30,024 nt of DNA, taken from an uncultured Clostridia bacterium. GTDB lineage: Bacteria > Bacillota > Clostridia > TANB77 > CAG-508. Location: contig CAOTKV010000023.1 of the NCBI GenBank assembly GCA_948530865.1, positions 1 through 30,024 of the forward strand, written 5' to 3'. Under the pieces are notes generated by a model. The model searched no databases. It saw nothing but the letters and a program-made list of their open reading frames with translations, and was not told the DNA's origin. A program made the translations under genes and the position numbers. Shown in pieces: positions 1 to 6,589 of this stretch. How positions within the stretch are numbered: position 1 is the stretch's first letter; each line of letters starts with the position of its first letter.

Positions 1-14
1 CTATGTCCTGACAT
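1..14 (-). CDS. yebC: YebC/PmpR-family protein, first codons only (partial)
   Basis: Only the start lies in the window. The minus strand reads ATG-TCA-GGA-CAT-AG, giving Met-Ser-Gly-His and then Ser or Arg. An AAAGGAGG ribosome site sits at the usual distance upstream. The YebC/PmpR family begins almost invariably with M(A/S)GHSKW, so this is the best match. YebC proteins are cytosolic and are described as transcription regulators or as factors that relieve ribosome stalling at proline runs. A promoter lies at 53-81, so the gene is probably a separate transcription unit from the M20 peptidase gene before it. The identification rests on four to five residues. Confidence 0.6.
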
Positions 15-52
15 GATTAATTCCTCCTTTAATATTTATATTATCATCAAAT

Positions 53-81
53 ATTTTACTCCAAATATTCTATAAAGTCAA
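53..81 (-). promoter_or_regulatory. Sigma-A-type promoter for the yebC-like gene
   Basis: On the minus strand, -35 TTGACT (76-81) and -10 TAAAAT (53-58) are separated by exactly 17 bases. The predicted start of transcription is about 30 bases before the AAAGGAGG ribosome site. Confidence 0.65.
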
Positions 82-104
82 ATTTTTTCATATATTTAGA
101 GAAT

Positions 105-1124
105 TTAATTACATAATTTATATATCATCTCCTTATATTGATCAACTAATTTTTCTAAGCTTTCTTCCGTTATATATTCATTTGCTTTATGAGGATTAAC
201 AGGTCCTACTCCTAAAATATATTTATTTTCTGCATCTATAAAACTTGCTTCTGTTATAAAATTTGTACTACAAATCTTTTCATTTTTATTACTAAAAGAA
301 GTTATATTATTTATCACCTCATAAGTTGCATCATATTTTAAAGTAAGTCTATTTATCATATCTAATATTAAATTTATGTGTTCATTTTTAATAACTCTAA
401 AATCAATAAGCGCTTCACAATAGTTTGGAACAATATTTATACTTGTTCCTCCACTAATTTTTGCAGTATTCATAGTTGTATAATTTATTTCAAAATCATT
501 ATTTGTATCCTTTTTTAACTTATTATAGAAAATTTTTAATTCATTTAAAAATTCAATTGTTTTTTCAATTGCATTTTCTCCTTTATTAGGCATACTTGAG
601 TGAGCAGAAACTCCATTAAAAATTAATTTTATTTCTAGTAATCCTTTACTAGCATTCATTACTATATTATTTGATGGTTCTCCTATTATCATATACTTAG
701 GAAATTTTTCATTTTTATCTACTATTTCTTTTATTCCACCAAACCCAATTTCTTCATCATAAGTAAAATATAATTTCATTCCATAATTAACCTTTTCCCA
801 ATCAATTTCTGTCACAGCTTGCAGAATTCCAGCAAGCCCACCTTTCATATCACAAACTCCCAAACCATATAACTTTCCATTTTCTTCTATCATTTCATAT
901 GGATTTGTTTTCCAATTACTATCAGCAATCACTGTATCTGTATGTCCTAAAAATCCTAATTTATAGCCATCTTTAATACTCATTACTAAACATTTACTTT
1001 TATTTTCAAGTTTAAATCCTTTGTTTTTTAATATATTTTCTATATAATTAATTATACTTGTATTTTCTTTATCATTTACTGTATTAAAGCTTATTAAATC
1101 TTTTAAAATCTCCTTTGCTATCAT
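105..1124 (-). CDS. M20-family metallopeptidase (ArgE/DapE-like deacylase)
   Basis: A 339-residue cytosolic di-zinc hydrolase of the ArgE/DapE/CPG2 family, which removes an acyl or peptide group from amino-acid derivatives. The family ligand motifs appear in order: GHTDT near residue 80, CDMKGG near 92, the catalytic glutamate pair in DEE near 123, GEPS near 149, the dimerisation-domain SAHSS near 174, and a late His (PHKANEY near 312). The start has a good AGGAGG site. It begins 12 bases after the stop of the DapF-like gene, so the two are co-transcribed and both lie behind the histidine attenuator. Substrate is unknown. The pairing resembles dapE-dapF, but the leader implies control by charged tRNA-His rather than by lysine. 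An N-acyl-histidine, a His dipeptide or a D-amino-acid derivative are possible substrates (inference). Confidence 0.85.
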   Translation of the reverse strand: MIAKEILKDLISFNTVNDKENTSIINYIENILKNKGFKLENKSKCLVMSIKDGYKLGFLGHTDTVIADSNWKTNPYEMIEENGKLYGLGVCDMKGGLAGILQAVTEIDWEKVNYGMKLYFTYDEEIGFGGIKEIVDKNEKFPKYMIIGEPSNNIVMNASKGLLEIKLIFNGVSAHSSMPNKGENAIEKTIEFLNELKIFYNKLKKDTNNDFEINYTTMNTAKISGGTSINIVPNYCEALIDFRVIKNEHINLILDMINRLTLKYDATYEVINNITSFSNKNEKICSTNFITEASFIDAENKYILGVGPVNPHKANEYITEESLEKLVDQYKEMIYKLCN

Positions 1125-1136
1125 ATTTTATTCCTC

Positions 1137-1904
1137 CTATAATACTTTTCCTAATACAACAGCTTCTTTTATATAATCATTTTGCATTTTTAAATTAATA
1201 TTAATGGAATATCCTGATGGTTGCATAACATCTATATTTTCAATTCCTTCTGCATATCTTTTATAAATAGCTGTAGCTAAGCTTCCACTCCCACATGCAG
1301 TTTCATAATATAGTGTATCTACTGTTTTCACCCATATAATAGGATTAATTTTTGTCTTTTCATTTTCTTTTTCTAATAATATAATTCCTACTGCTTTTTC
1401 TTCTGTATCAAAATTTTTCATTAATTCTTTTAACTCACTTTTAGACTTATTTTCATTTTTTCTTAAATTTTTAATTAAATTTACTGAATCATTCTCATTT
1501 ACTACTGCTAATAAAATTCCATCTAGCTTTACTAAATTGAATATTTCTTTTATATCTATTATACTATCAATTTTTTTATTAATTTTCATATTAACATATA
1601 CATCTTTTCCCTTCGTTATACCACCTATTATTTTACTTTTATAACCTGAAACTTCTAATTTTATTTTTCCTTCTTGACCATTCAAATAGTGCCATATTGC
1701 ACATCTAGTAGCATTTACACAAAATTCTCCACCTGCCATTTCAAGCTTATTTTCTTTTGTATCAATAAAACCAACTTGTTCTACATCTGGATTTTCTTTT
1801 AATATCTTAGCATTAATCTGACTTTTTTGATTATCACTATATTTATCTCCTATTACTAAAGCTGTTTTATTCCCTCCTGGATTCAATATTTTAAAATTTT
1901 CCAT
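1137..1904 (-). CDS. DapF-fold amino-acid epimerase, candidate histidine racemase
   Basis: A 255-residue member of the diaminopimelate-epimerase fold (cofactor-independent, two catalytic cysteines). The cysteines are visible at about C62 in GGEFCVNATRC and C204 in ETACGSGSLA, one in each pseudo-symmetric half. True DapF has CGNG(T/A)RC at the first site; here it is CVNATRC in a GGEF context, closer to the divergent DapF-like racemases. CntK, the staphylopine-pathway histidine racemase, belongs to that divergent branch. The start at 1904 is chosen because AAAGGTGG precedes it; an earlier in-frame ATG at 1931 lies in the attenuator terminator. It is the first gene after a HisHisHis leader peptide, which favours histidine as substrate (inference). 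No nicotianamine-synthase-like or opine-dehydrogenase gene is nearby, so a full metallophore pathway is not supported here. Confidence 0.75.
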   Translation of the reverse strand: MENFKILNPGGNKTALVIGDKYSDNQKSQINAKILKENPDVEQVGFIDTKENKLEMAGGEFCVNATRCAIWHYLNGQEGKIKLEVSGYKSKIIGGITKGKDVYVNMKINKKIDSIIDIKEIFNLVKLDGILLAVVNENDSVNLIKNLRKNENKSKSELKELMKNFDTEEKAVGIILLEKENEKTKINPIIWVKTVDTLYYETACGSGSLATAIYKRYAEGIENIDVMQPSGYSININLKMQNDYIKEAVVLGKVL

Positions 1905-1930
1905 ATATACCACCTTTCTATATGAATACA

Positions 1931-1974
1931 AAAAAGACTATTCATAGGTTTTAATTCCTACAAATAGTCTTTTA
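1931..1974 (-). terminator. Conditional terminator of the histidine attenuator
   Basis: On the minus strand the arms are GACTATTTGTAGG (1957-1969) and CCTATGAATAGTC (1936-1948). They pair over 13 positions with two G-U pairs and are extended by A/T pairs, followed by a T run into 1931. It lies just before the ribosome site of the DapF-like gene, so transcription of that gene must pass through it. Its upstream arm can pair instead with 1990-2001. Confidence 0.85.
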
Positions 1975-1989
1975 ATAAAATATTTTTAA

Positions 1990-2050
1990 ACTATATTGTA
2001 GGCACAAGTTTTAGCCTGTACCTACACATAAAATGCTATAGTTACAAGCT
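1990..2050 (-). promoter_or_regulatory. Alternative hairpins of the histidine attenuator
   Basis: Three segments (minus strand) between the leader peptide and the terminator can pair in two exclusive ways. Segment B, AGCTTGTA (2043-2050), pairs with segment C, TACAGGCT (2013-2020). The C arm GTAGGTACAGG (2015-2025) also pairs along 11 positions with the D arm CTTGTGCCTAC (1998-2008). The 3' side of D, CCTACAATATAGT (1990-2002), can pair with the upstream terminator arm ACTATTTGTAGG. So B:C plus D:E gives readthrough, and C:D plus E:F gives termination, the same logic as the enterobacterial his leader. Confidence 0.75.
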
Positions 2051-2095
2051 CCTACAATGATGATGTAATTCGTTTAAAAATATTCTTAATTTCAT
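2042..2095 (-). CDS. Histidine leader peptide (17 residues, HisHisHis)
   Basis: A small reading frame encodes MKLRIFLNELHHHCRSL and ends TAA. It is preceded by GAGG eight bases before the ATG and by a consensus promoter at 2116-2144. Three consecutive CAT codons lie near its end, and the stop codon overlaps segment B of the attenuator. A ribosome held at the His codons would leave segment B free (antitermination); one that reaches the stop would cover it (termination). The peptide itself is probably only a sensor of charged tRNA-His. It is too short for ordinary gene callers. Confidence 0.85.
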   Translation of the reverse strand: MKLRIFLNELHHHCRSL

Positions 2096-2115
2096 AATTA
2101 TTTTCCTCATGTTTT

Positions 2116-2144
2116 ATATTAACATAATTTTTAAATCATGTCAA
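2116..2144 (-). promoter_or_regulatory. Promoter of the leader peptide-epimerase-peptidase operon
   Basis: -35 TTGACA (2139-2144) and -10 TAATAT (2116-2121) on the minus strand, 17 bases apart. It abuts the stop of the preceding phosphoesterase gene and drives the leader peptide at 2095. Confidence 0.8.
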
Positions 2145-2681
2145 TTATAGGTATATTTTTTCATCAATAACATTTCCATTCAAATCTTTTAAAATTAATT
2201 TTTCATCATTTATAATTAAATAACTATTTGGTGTATTATTTTTAGGTAATGATATTGAACCTGGATTTACAAATATAGTTCCATATTCTTCTGTAATAAA
2301 ACCTGTATGAAAATGTCCATATACTACAACTTTTCCAACTGGTGGAACGTTATCCATATTATATTTATGTCCATGACTAAAGAAAAAATCAACTTCATTT
2401 ATATTTAATTCAATATATTCTTCAAATTTAAACTCAGAAATCATTTCGTCAACTTCAGCATCACAATTTCCTCTTGTACATAAAATAATATCTTTATATT
2501 CATTTAAAATGTTTGCAACTTCACTTGGATTATATTCTTCTGTTAAACAATTCCTTGGACCATGATAATACAAATCTCCTAATAAAATTATTTTATCTGG
2601 ATTTTCCTTTTCCATTATTTCTTTTACTTTTCTCGCATAAAAACTTGAACCATGTATATCTGACACTACTAAATATTTCAT
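2145..2681 (-). CDS. yfcE: YfcE/MJ0936-family metallophosphoesterase
   Basis: A 178-residue calcineurin-like phosphoesterase. The di-metal ligands are visible: DIHG near residue 8, GDLYYHG near 40, GNCD near 75, a SHGHKY motif near 105 and GHFHTG near 125, followed by NPGS, which is typical of YfcE. YfcE-type enzymes hydrolyse phosphodiesters in vitro; the natural substrate is unclear. The start at 2681 has AGAAGGAG at good spacing, and an upstream in-frame ATG at 2732 falls inside the promoter and is rejected. It has its own promoter and directly precedes the histidine-attenuated operon. Confidence 0.85.
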   Translation of the reverse strand: MKYLVVSDIHGSSFYARKVKEIMEKENPDKIILLGDLYYHGPRNCLTEEYNPSEVANILNEYKDIILCTRGNCDAEVDEMISEFKFEEYIELNINEVDFFFSHGHKYNMDNVPPVGKVVVYGHFHTGFITEEYGTIFVNPGSISLPKNNTPNSYLIINDEKLILKDLNGNVIDEKIYL

Positions 2682-2703
2682 ATCCTCACTCCTTCTAACT
2701 TTT

Positions 2704-2732
2704 ATTTTATTACTATTTATACTTTTTTGCAA
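2704..2732 (-). promoter_or_regulatory. Promoter for the YfcE-like gene
   Basis: -35 TTGCAA (2727-2732) and -10 TAAAAT (2704-2709) on the minus strand with a 17-base spacer, immediately after the terminator of the DHH gene. Confidence 0.55.
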
Positions 2733-2734
2733 GG

Positions 2735-2764
2735 AAAAAGAGATCTAGCATTGCTAGAACTCTC
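2735..2764 (-). terminator. Terminator after the DHH phosphoesterase gene
   Basis: A minus-strand hairpin with core TCTAGC-AAT-GCTAGA, extended by GAGA/TCTC around a small bulge, followed by TTTTT. It ends the first GC-richer island. Confidence 0.75.
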
Positions 2765-2777
2765 CTTCTTAAATATC

Positions 2778-3701
2778 TTATTTGCTCGAATACTTTTTCT
2801 CAATCAAAGGCATGATATCCTGCCCTCTCGACAAAATTCCCAGTTTCACAAAGTGTTTCGTTTCTCCCTCTGTGATACGGTATTCATGTGTAGTATTGCC
2901 CTTGGTTTCAAAAATAATGAACACCAACATCTTGCTTTTGCTCTCACATCTTTTGAAGTGCAATGCTTTGAGCCAATTCTTTATCACTGCTTCGTCAGGA
3001 AGTCCATAAAGCTGCAAATATGAAGAACCGACCTTATTTCCGTTGTAATCATACCATTTCTGACCATTGGAAATAATTTGCTCAATTTCCATACTTTCCA
3101 CTGGAGTTAAGCAAAGACAATACTTTTCAAGTTCCTCATAATTCAAACCAAACTTTTCAGCCAAAGCTTTTGCCTGCTCAGCCTCAGCTTTGATAGTTTT
3201 ACTACTTCTAAAAGCTGTAGTATCCACCATCATAGAAACGATAATCATCTTGGCTTCTTCAGCAGTTATACGATATCCCGCCTCTTCCATGATCTCATAA
3301 ACAAGATATGCAGCAGCGCATGCTTTCCTTGTATACATGAAACCATACGATTTATCAGCCTGATTTGGATGATGATCAACACATCCAATGACATTTCCCA
3401 TATGAACTGTTTCATAATGATCAAGCAGAAACAAAGTTCTCTCATAATCTTCACTTACATTTTCCCACTTTTCCATCTTGATTCCAAACATTTCTTCTGC
3501 AATCTCATAAGTGTCATCCTTCTTGACCTTATCTAAGATTGCAAATTCGTTTTCAATTCCAAGAAAAGTTAAAAGCCGAGACATCAAGAGGCTTGAAAGC
3601 AATGCATCTACATCGATATTATCATGTCCGATAATTGTGACATATTTCCCAGTTAAAGCACTCTTCAGTTCCTCTACATAACTACTAGTTGTCATTTTCA
3701 T
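2778..3701 (-). CDS. DHH-family phosphoesterase, family II pyrophosphatase-like
   Basis: A 307-residue DHH phosphoesterase. N-terminal metal motifs are GHDNIDVDA (residues 25-33), LLDHYET (D94), VDHHPN (D109-H111) and a late Asp at about 160 in DTTAFRS. The C-terminal SRGQDIMPLIE resembles the SRKKQ-type substrate loop of the DHHA2 domain found in Mn-dependent pyrophosphatases and exopolyphosphatases. The likely substrate is pyrophosphate, short polyphosphate or a related phosphoanhydride. It starts 25 bases after the nucleotidylyltransferase gene behind a strong AAAGGAG site, so the two form an operon. Removing the pyrophosphate made by the adenylyltransferase would pull NAD synthesis forward (inference). 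Base composition is higher in GC than its surroundings, and it uses the CGG arginine codon. Confidence 0.75.
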   Translation of the reverse strand: MKMTTSSYVEELKSALTGKYVTIIGHDNIDVDALLSSLLMSRLLTFLGIENEFAILDKVKKDDTYEIAEEMFGIKMEKWENVSEDYERTLFLLDHYETVHMGNVIGCVDHHPNQADKSYGFMYTRKACAAAYLVYEIMEEAGYRITAEEAKMIIVSMMVDTTAFRSSKTIKAEAEQAKALAEKFGLNYEELEKYCLCLTPVESMEIEQIISNGQKWYDYNGNKVGSSYLQLYGLPDEAVIKNWLKALHFKRCESKSKMLVFIIFETKGNTTHEYRITEGETKHFVKLGILSRGQDIMPLIEKKYSSK

Positions 3702-3726
3702 ACTCTCTCTCCTTTTTATAAAGTTA

Positions 3727-4851
3727 TTATTTCTGAGTTAACTTAGGATACGCATTAAACATAGTAATTGCCTTTTCAAGCATTTCAGTTTGCTGATATG
3801 CAAGCTCGTGTGATAATACCTCACTTATTTCATAGAATTTAACATCAGAAAAACTCGTATCTGATGAATCCAAAGCACTTTCATATTTGGATATATCATC
3901 CTCTATGAAAACACCAAAACACTGTGAGGAACCACCTCGACTTCCTGCATACTTCTCATCTTCGGAACTATATATTCCAATTGTGTGTAACTGTTCCAAA
4001 TTTGAGTCTGGTACATTTGCAAACCTTATGATTGCTGGCTCAAGTGAGTTATCAAGTACCTTAATCTCAAGCCCTGCAACTTTTTGGCAAGTGCGGACAA
4101 CAGCCTTCATTGGAGTTTCAAACTTTTTAATTTCATCTCCAATAATACCAAGATATCCCTGAAAGTCAACCTTCTCTTTAGAACGTCTGCCAAGTAAGAC
4201 ATATATTTTGCCATCTGAAGAATTTCTTACAAGCACAATAATGTCTATTGTCTGACGACCTTTTACAAACTTGATTCCCTGATTCTTGCTGGCTGCAATG
4301 ATTTCCTTAAAAGTATACTTGAATAAAATAGGTTTTACTTCATCTGGTATCAACCTCTCAAGCTCCTCATAATTTCCATCAATTATCAATTTACGTATAT
4401 CAGTAGCATGATAAGGAAAATCAGAGCCATCTTCTGGATTTACCATTTCAGCACCAAGACTCTCGCCTCTTTGTGCAAGTACATCAAGGATATCTTCCTT
4501 GTTTCCTGTTATGAAATGAGTAACTCCATATTGATTACAAGCTTCTTTTACATTGGAAATCCACTCATCAAAGGTTTCGGTATCCTCTTGTGTTATTATT
4601 TCAAACTGACTTTCAGGAACACCTGCTCTTTTGTAAACAGCTCTCACCATTTTTTCTCTTTCAGAAGCAGGGATGCAGTTCCTTTCCTCTCCGTTTTCAT
4701 AACACGAGCCGATCATCACAATCATTTTGCCTTTCCGAGCCCATTCAACAAGAAATCGTTTATGCCCATTGTGTAAAGGCTGAAGCCTCACCACTGTGGC
4801 AGAAACAATTCCATTGTTTGATTCCATTTGAATTGTATCATTTGCTACCAT
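3727..4851 (-). CDS. NadM-like nicotinamide-nucleotide adenylyltransferase fused to a Nudix domain
   Basis: A 374-residue two-domain protein. Residues about 15-185 form a nucleotidylyltransferase with HNGH (27-30) for ATP phosphates and ATDIRK near 170 in place of the ISxTxxR loop, as in NadM. Residues about 205-360 form a Nudix fold. Known NadM-Nudix proteins make NAD from NMN and cleave ADP-ribose to AMP and ribose-5-phosphate. Here the Nudix box is degenerate: the segment starting RTCQKVAGL keeps the Arg but lacks the catalytic glutamates of REUxEE, so hydrolysis is doubtful and a sensing role is possible. The start at 4851 follows GGAGAG by seven bases; an ATG at 4926 overlaps the -35 box. 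It leads an operon with the DHH gene. Confidence 0.75.
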   Translation of the reverse strand: MVANDTIQMESNNGIVSATVVRLQPLHNGHKRFLVEWARKGKMIVMIGSCYENGEERNCIPASEREKMVRAVYKRAGVPESQFEIITQEDTETFDEWISNVKEACNQYGVTHFITGNKEDILDVLAQRGESLGAEMVNPEDGSDFPYHATDIRKLIIDGNYEELERLIPDEVKPILFKYTFKEIIAASKNQGIKFVKGRQTIDIIVLVRNSSDGKIYVLLGRRSKEKVDFQGYLGIIGDEIKKFETPMKAVVRTCQKVAGLEIKVLDNSLEPAIIRFANVPDSNLEQLHTIGIYSSEDEKYAGSRGGSSQCFGVFIEDDISKYESALDSSDTSFSDVKFYEISEVLSHELAYQQTEMLEKAITMFNAYPKLTQK

Positions 4852-4897
4852 ATTCAAACTCTCCTTCCATGTGCTATAATTTTTAGTTACATTTTTT

Positions 4898-4926
4898 ATT
4901 ATAACACAATATTTTTGCACTTTCAA
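4898..4926 (-). promoter_or_regulatory. Promoter of the adenylyltransferase-DHH operon
   Basis: -35 TTGAAA (4921-4926), 17-base spacer, -10 TATAAT (4898-4903) on the minus strand, just after the terminator of the macrodomain gene. Confidence 0.8.
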
Positions 4927-4943
4927 CTGTTTATGTAAACATC

Positions 4944-4975
4944 AAAAGGCAGTAGAGAGACTCTCTACTGCCTTT
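4944..4975 (-). terminator. Terminator after the macrodomain gene
   Basis: A perfect 15-base inverted repeat (AAAGGCAGTAGAGAG and its complement, 4945-4959 and 4961-4975) followed on the minus strand by TTTT. It separates the macrodomain gene from the adenylyltransferase operon. Confidence 0.9.
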
Positions 4976-4981
4976 ACACTT

Positions 4982-5842
4982 TTATGGCTGAAGTATCTGA
5001 TTAAATGCTTCATAATTCCTTGCATCTTTAGACGTGCAAAAAACTGCAAATTCAATTGTTTTAAAATCGTACTGATATTCCTTTAAGACAATTTTCATTG
5101 CTTCTGCTACAATTTGAGGTGGGTTGTAAAACGCTCCACACCCAAATGCACCTAATATTACAACATCTTCCTTCTCACGTTTTGCTATTTCAAGAATCTT
5201 ACGAATCCTCTTTATGTGCAAATTTCTCAAGGCTTCCGCTGTGAGCTTAACTTGCTTTTTTCCTGCATCTGGATTCATAATATTACTTGAATCTGGGCGA
5301 AGGTTTGGGGCAGCACAGGTTATAACATCCACATTATACCAATTGCTCTCATCAAGCAATTTAGGAGTACCAATATCTGATTTAAATACAAGCACTCCTG
5401 GAGTATAAATGCAATCATCATTGTATGTGACATCCATTTTATCTTCTCGTATCAGCCTTTTATGAAGATTATGATATCTATCAACAATCCTTTTCTCGCT
5501 AATATTAAAATACAATGTACTACATCTGCAAAGTGCTTCTTCTTGTGCACTTGACCCTTTAAGTACTCCTCCACCAGGACTTGTTGCAGACGCAAAATTG
5601 TGAACACATACTTTCTGCCCAGTATATCCTCTTGCTGCTTCAAAGCTCCTTTTCTGAGATACTATAATCTCAGCAGGATGTTTAAAGCGGTGTTCTTTGG
5701 TATTTTCAATTTTATCTTTTTCTGTTACAATATACTGCTTGGCACTTGATTTACGAATTGCATCAATTAAACGACTATTTGTCTTGCACAGCCGTTGCGT
5801 ATCCTCAAATACTTCCACATTCTTTTCTCTGATATTAGTCAT
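4982..5842 (-). CDS. Bacterial PARG-like macrodomain protein (TIGR02452 family)
   Basis: A 286-residue protein with the poly(ADP-ribose) glycohydrolase signature: PGGGVLKGS with the glycines at about 90-92, then QEE at 100-102, the acidic pair that attacks the ribose linkage. Later conserved pieces include CAAPNLR near 173 and GAFGCGAF near 235. This is the TIGR02452-type macrodomain group, expected to release ADP-ribose from proteins or nucleic acids in the cytosol. The start at 5842 has AAAGGAG nine bases upstream; an ATG at 5851 touches that site and is unlikely. It has its own promoter and terminator but sits beside a NAD-forming enzyme carrying a Nudix (ADP-ribose) domain, which supports an ADP-ribose role. 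It uses CGG and is GC-richer than the flanks. Confidence 0.85.
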   Translation of the reverse strand: MTNIREKNVEVFEDTQRLCKTNSRLIDAIRKSSAKQYIVTEKDKIENTKEHRFKHPAEIIVSQKRSFEAARGYTGQKVCVHNFASATSPGGGVLKGSSAQEEALCRCSTLYFNISEKRIVDRYHNLHKRLIREDKMDVTYNDDCIYTPGVLVFKSDIGTPKLLDESNWYNVDVITCAAPNLRPDSSNIMNPDAGKKQVKLTAEALRNLHIKRIRKILEIAKREKEDVVILGAFGCGAFYNPPQIVAEAMKIVLKEYQYDFKTIEFAVFCTSKDARNYEAFNQILQP

Positions 5843-5874
5843 AATATCCATCTCCTTTTAAAAACTAATTAATA

Positions 5875-5919
5875 GTTACATTAAAAATCTTTTAATAACC
5901 CGAAACGGAATTATGTAAC
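5875..5919 (-). promoter_or_regulatory. Inverted repeat in the macrodomain-gene leader
   Basis: GTTACAT (minus strand, 5913-5919) is repeated inverted as ATGTAAC (5875-5881), enclosing a smaller CCG-TTT-CGG stem flanked by ATAA/TTAT. The outer arm lies about where transcription should start, so this could be a repressor operator as easily as an RNA structure. Confidence 0.4.
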
Positions 5920-5921
5920 CC

Positions 5922-5950
5922 ATAATATCATCAATATTACTATTTGTCAA
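5922..5950 (-). promoter_or_regulatory. Promoter of the macrodomain gene
   Basis: -35 TTGACA (5945-5950), 17-base spacer and -10 TATTAT (5922-5927) on the minus strand, in the gap after the DUF305 gene. Confidence 0.8.
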
Positions 5951-5955
5951 GAATA

Positions 5956-6522
5956 CTAGATATTAGATATCCTTTCTCGAATTTCTTGTAAGTTTTTTAC
6001 TCCTTTGCTTTGCTCTTCAATTATTAAATTAGCAATCTCCACTAATCTAGGATCAATATTATATTTAAGAACATTTTCACACATTCTAATAGCGCCTTCA
6101 TGATGTGGTATCATCTCATCAATAAAATTCAAATTGATATTATTACCTATTGGCGCATTTCTCATTCTACAAATCATATTTCTTGTTATAGACAAATATG
6201 CTCTTTCATATAAACTAATATCTCTTCTTGTATTAGAATAACCATAAGTTGTTATTGCGACTTCTCGCATCTGTCCTATTCCTTTAGTTTGTGTGCTAAT
6301 TATATTTTCTGCAATATTTTTTAATGGCTCATTATTTGTAAATCTCAATAAATTCTGACACATATATATTGCTGCTTGATGATGTGGAACCATTGTTGTA
6401 ATGAAATTTATTGTTATATTATCTGTAATTTGAGCAGATAACATCTTATTTTCCATTGTATTTAATATTTGATAAAAAGCACATAAGTATTTTCTGGTTT
6501 CATTTGTTTTTGTACATCTCAT
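5956..6522 (-). CDS. Tandem DUF305 protein
   Basis: A 188-residue protein with two DUF305 (ferritin-like helical) repeats. Each carries the family signature: MVPHHQAAIYMCQ near residue 44 and MIPHHEGAIRMCE near 136. The paired histidines and downstream cysteine or glutamate suggest metal binding, and DUF305 proteins often accompany copper-handling genes. No signal peptide or membrane segment is evident, so it is probably cytosolic, whereas many family members are exported. The start has GGGGTG at good spacing. It stands between the GC-richer island and the ABC exporter genes, with no clear promoter. Function is not established; metal storage or stress protection is an inference. Confidence 0.75.
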   Translation of the reverse strand: MRCTKTNETRKYLCAFYQILNTMENKMLSAQITDNITINFITTMVPHHQAAIYMCQNLLRFTNNEPLKNIAENIISTQTKGIGQMREVAITTYGYSNTRRDISLYERAYLSITRNMICRMRNAPIGNNINLNFIDEMIPHHEGAIRMCENVLKYNIDPRLVEIANLIIEEQSKGVKNLQEIRERISNI

Positions 6523-6589
6523 ATGTTCACCCCTTTATACAATATGCTTTTTATGGATATTTGTTTGTATAAATAAAAAAATTAACATT

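Noticed and set aside
105..1904. A lysine/diaminopimelate operon (dapE-dapF)
   Set aside because: The epimerase lacks the CGNG motif of true DapF, no other lysine gene is present, and the leader senses histidine rather than lysine.
1905..1931. Upstream in-frame ATG adding nine residues to the DapF-like protein
   Set aside because: It lies in the 3' arm of the attenuator terminator and lacks a ribosome site; the ATG at 1904 has AAAGGTGG.
3727..5842. A phage NARP-type NAD reconstitution operon
   Set aside because: Those pairs need an ADPR-PP synthetase or a Nampt; neither is present. Only a general NAD/ADP-ribose theme is supported.
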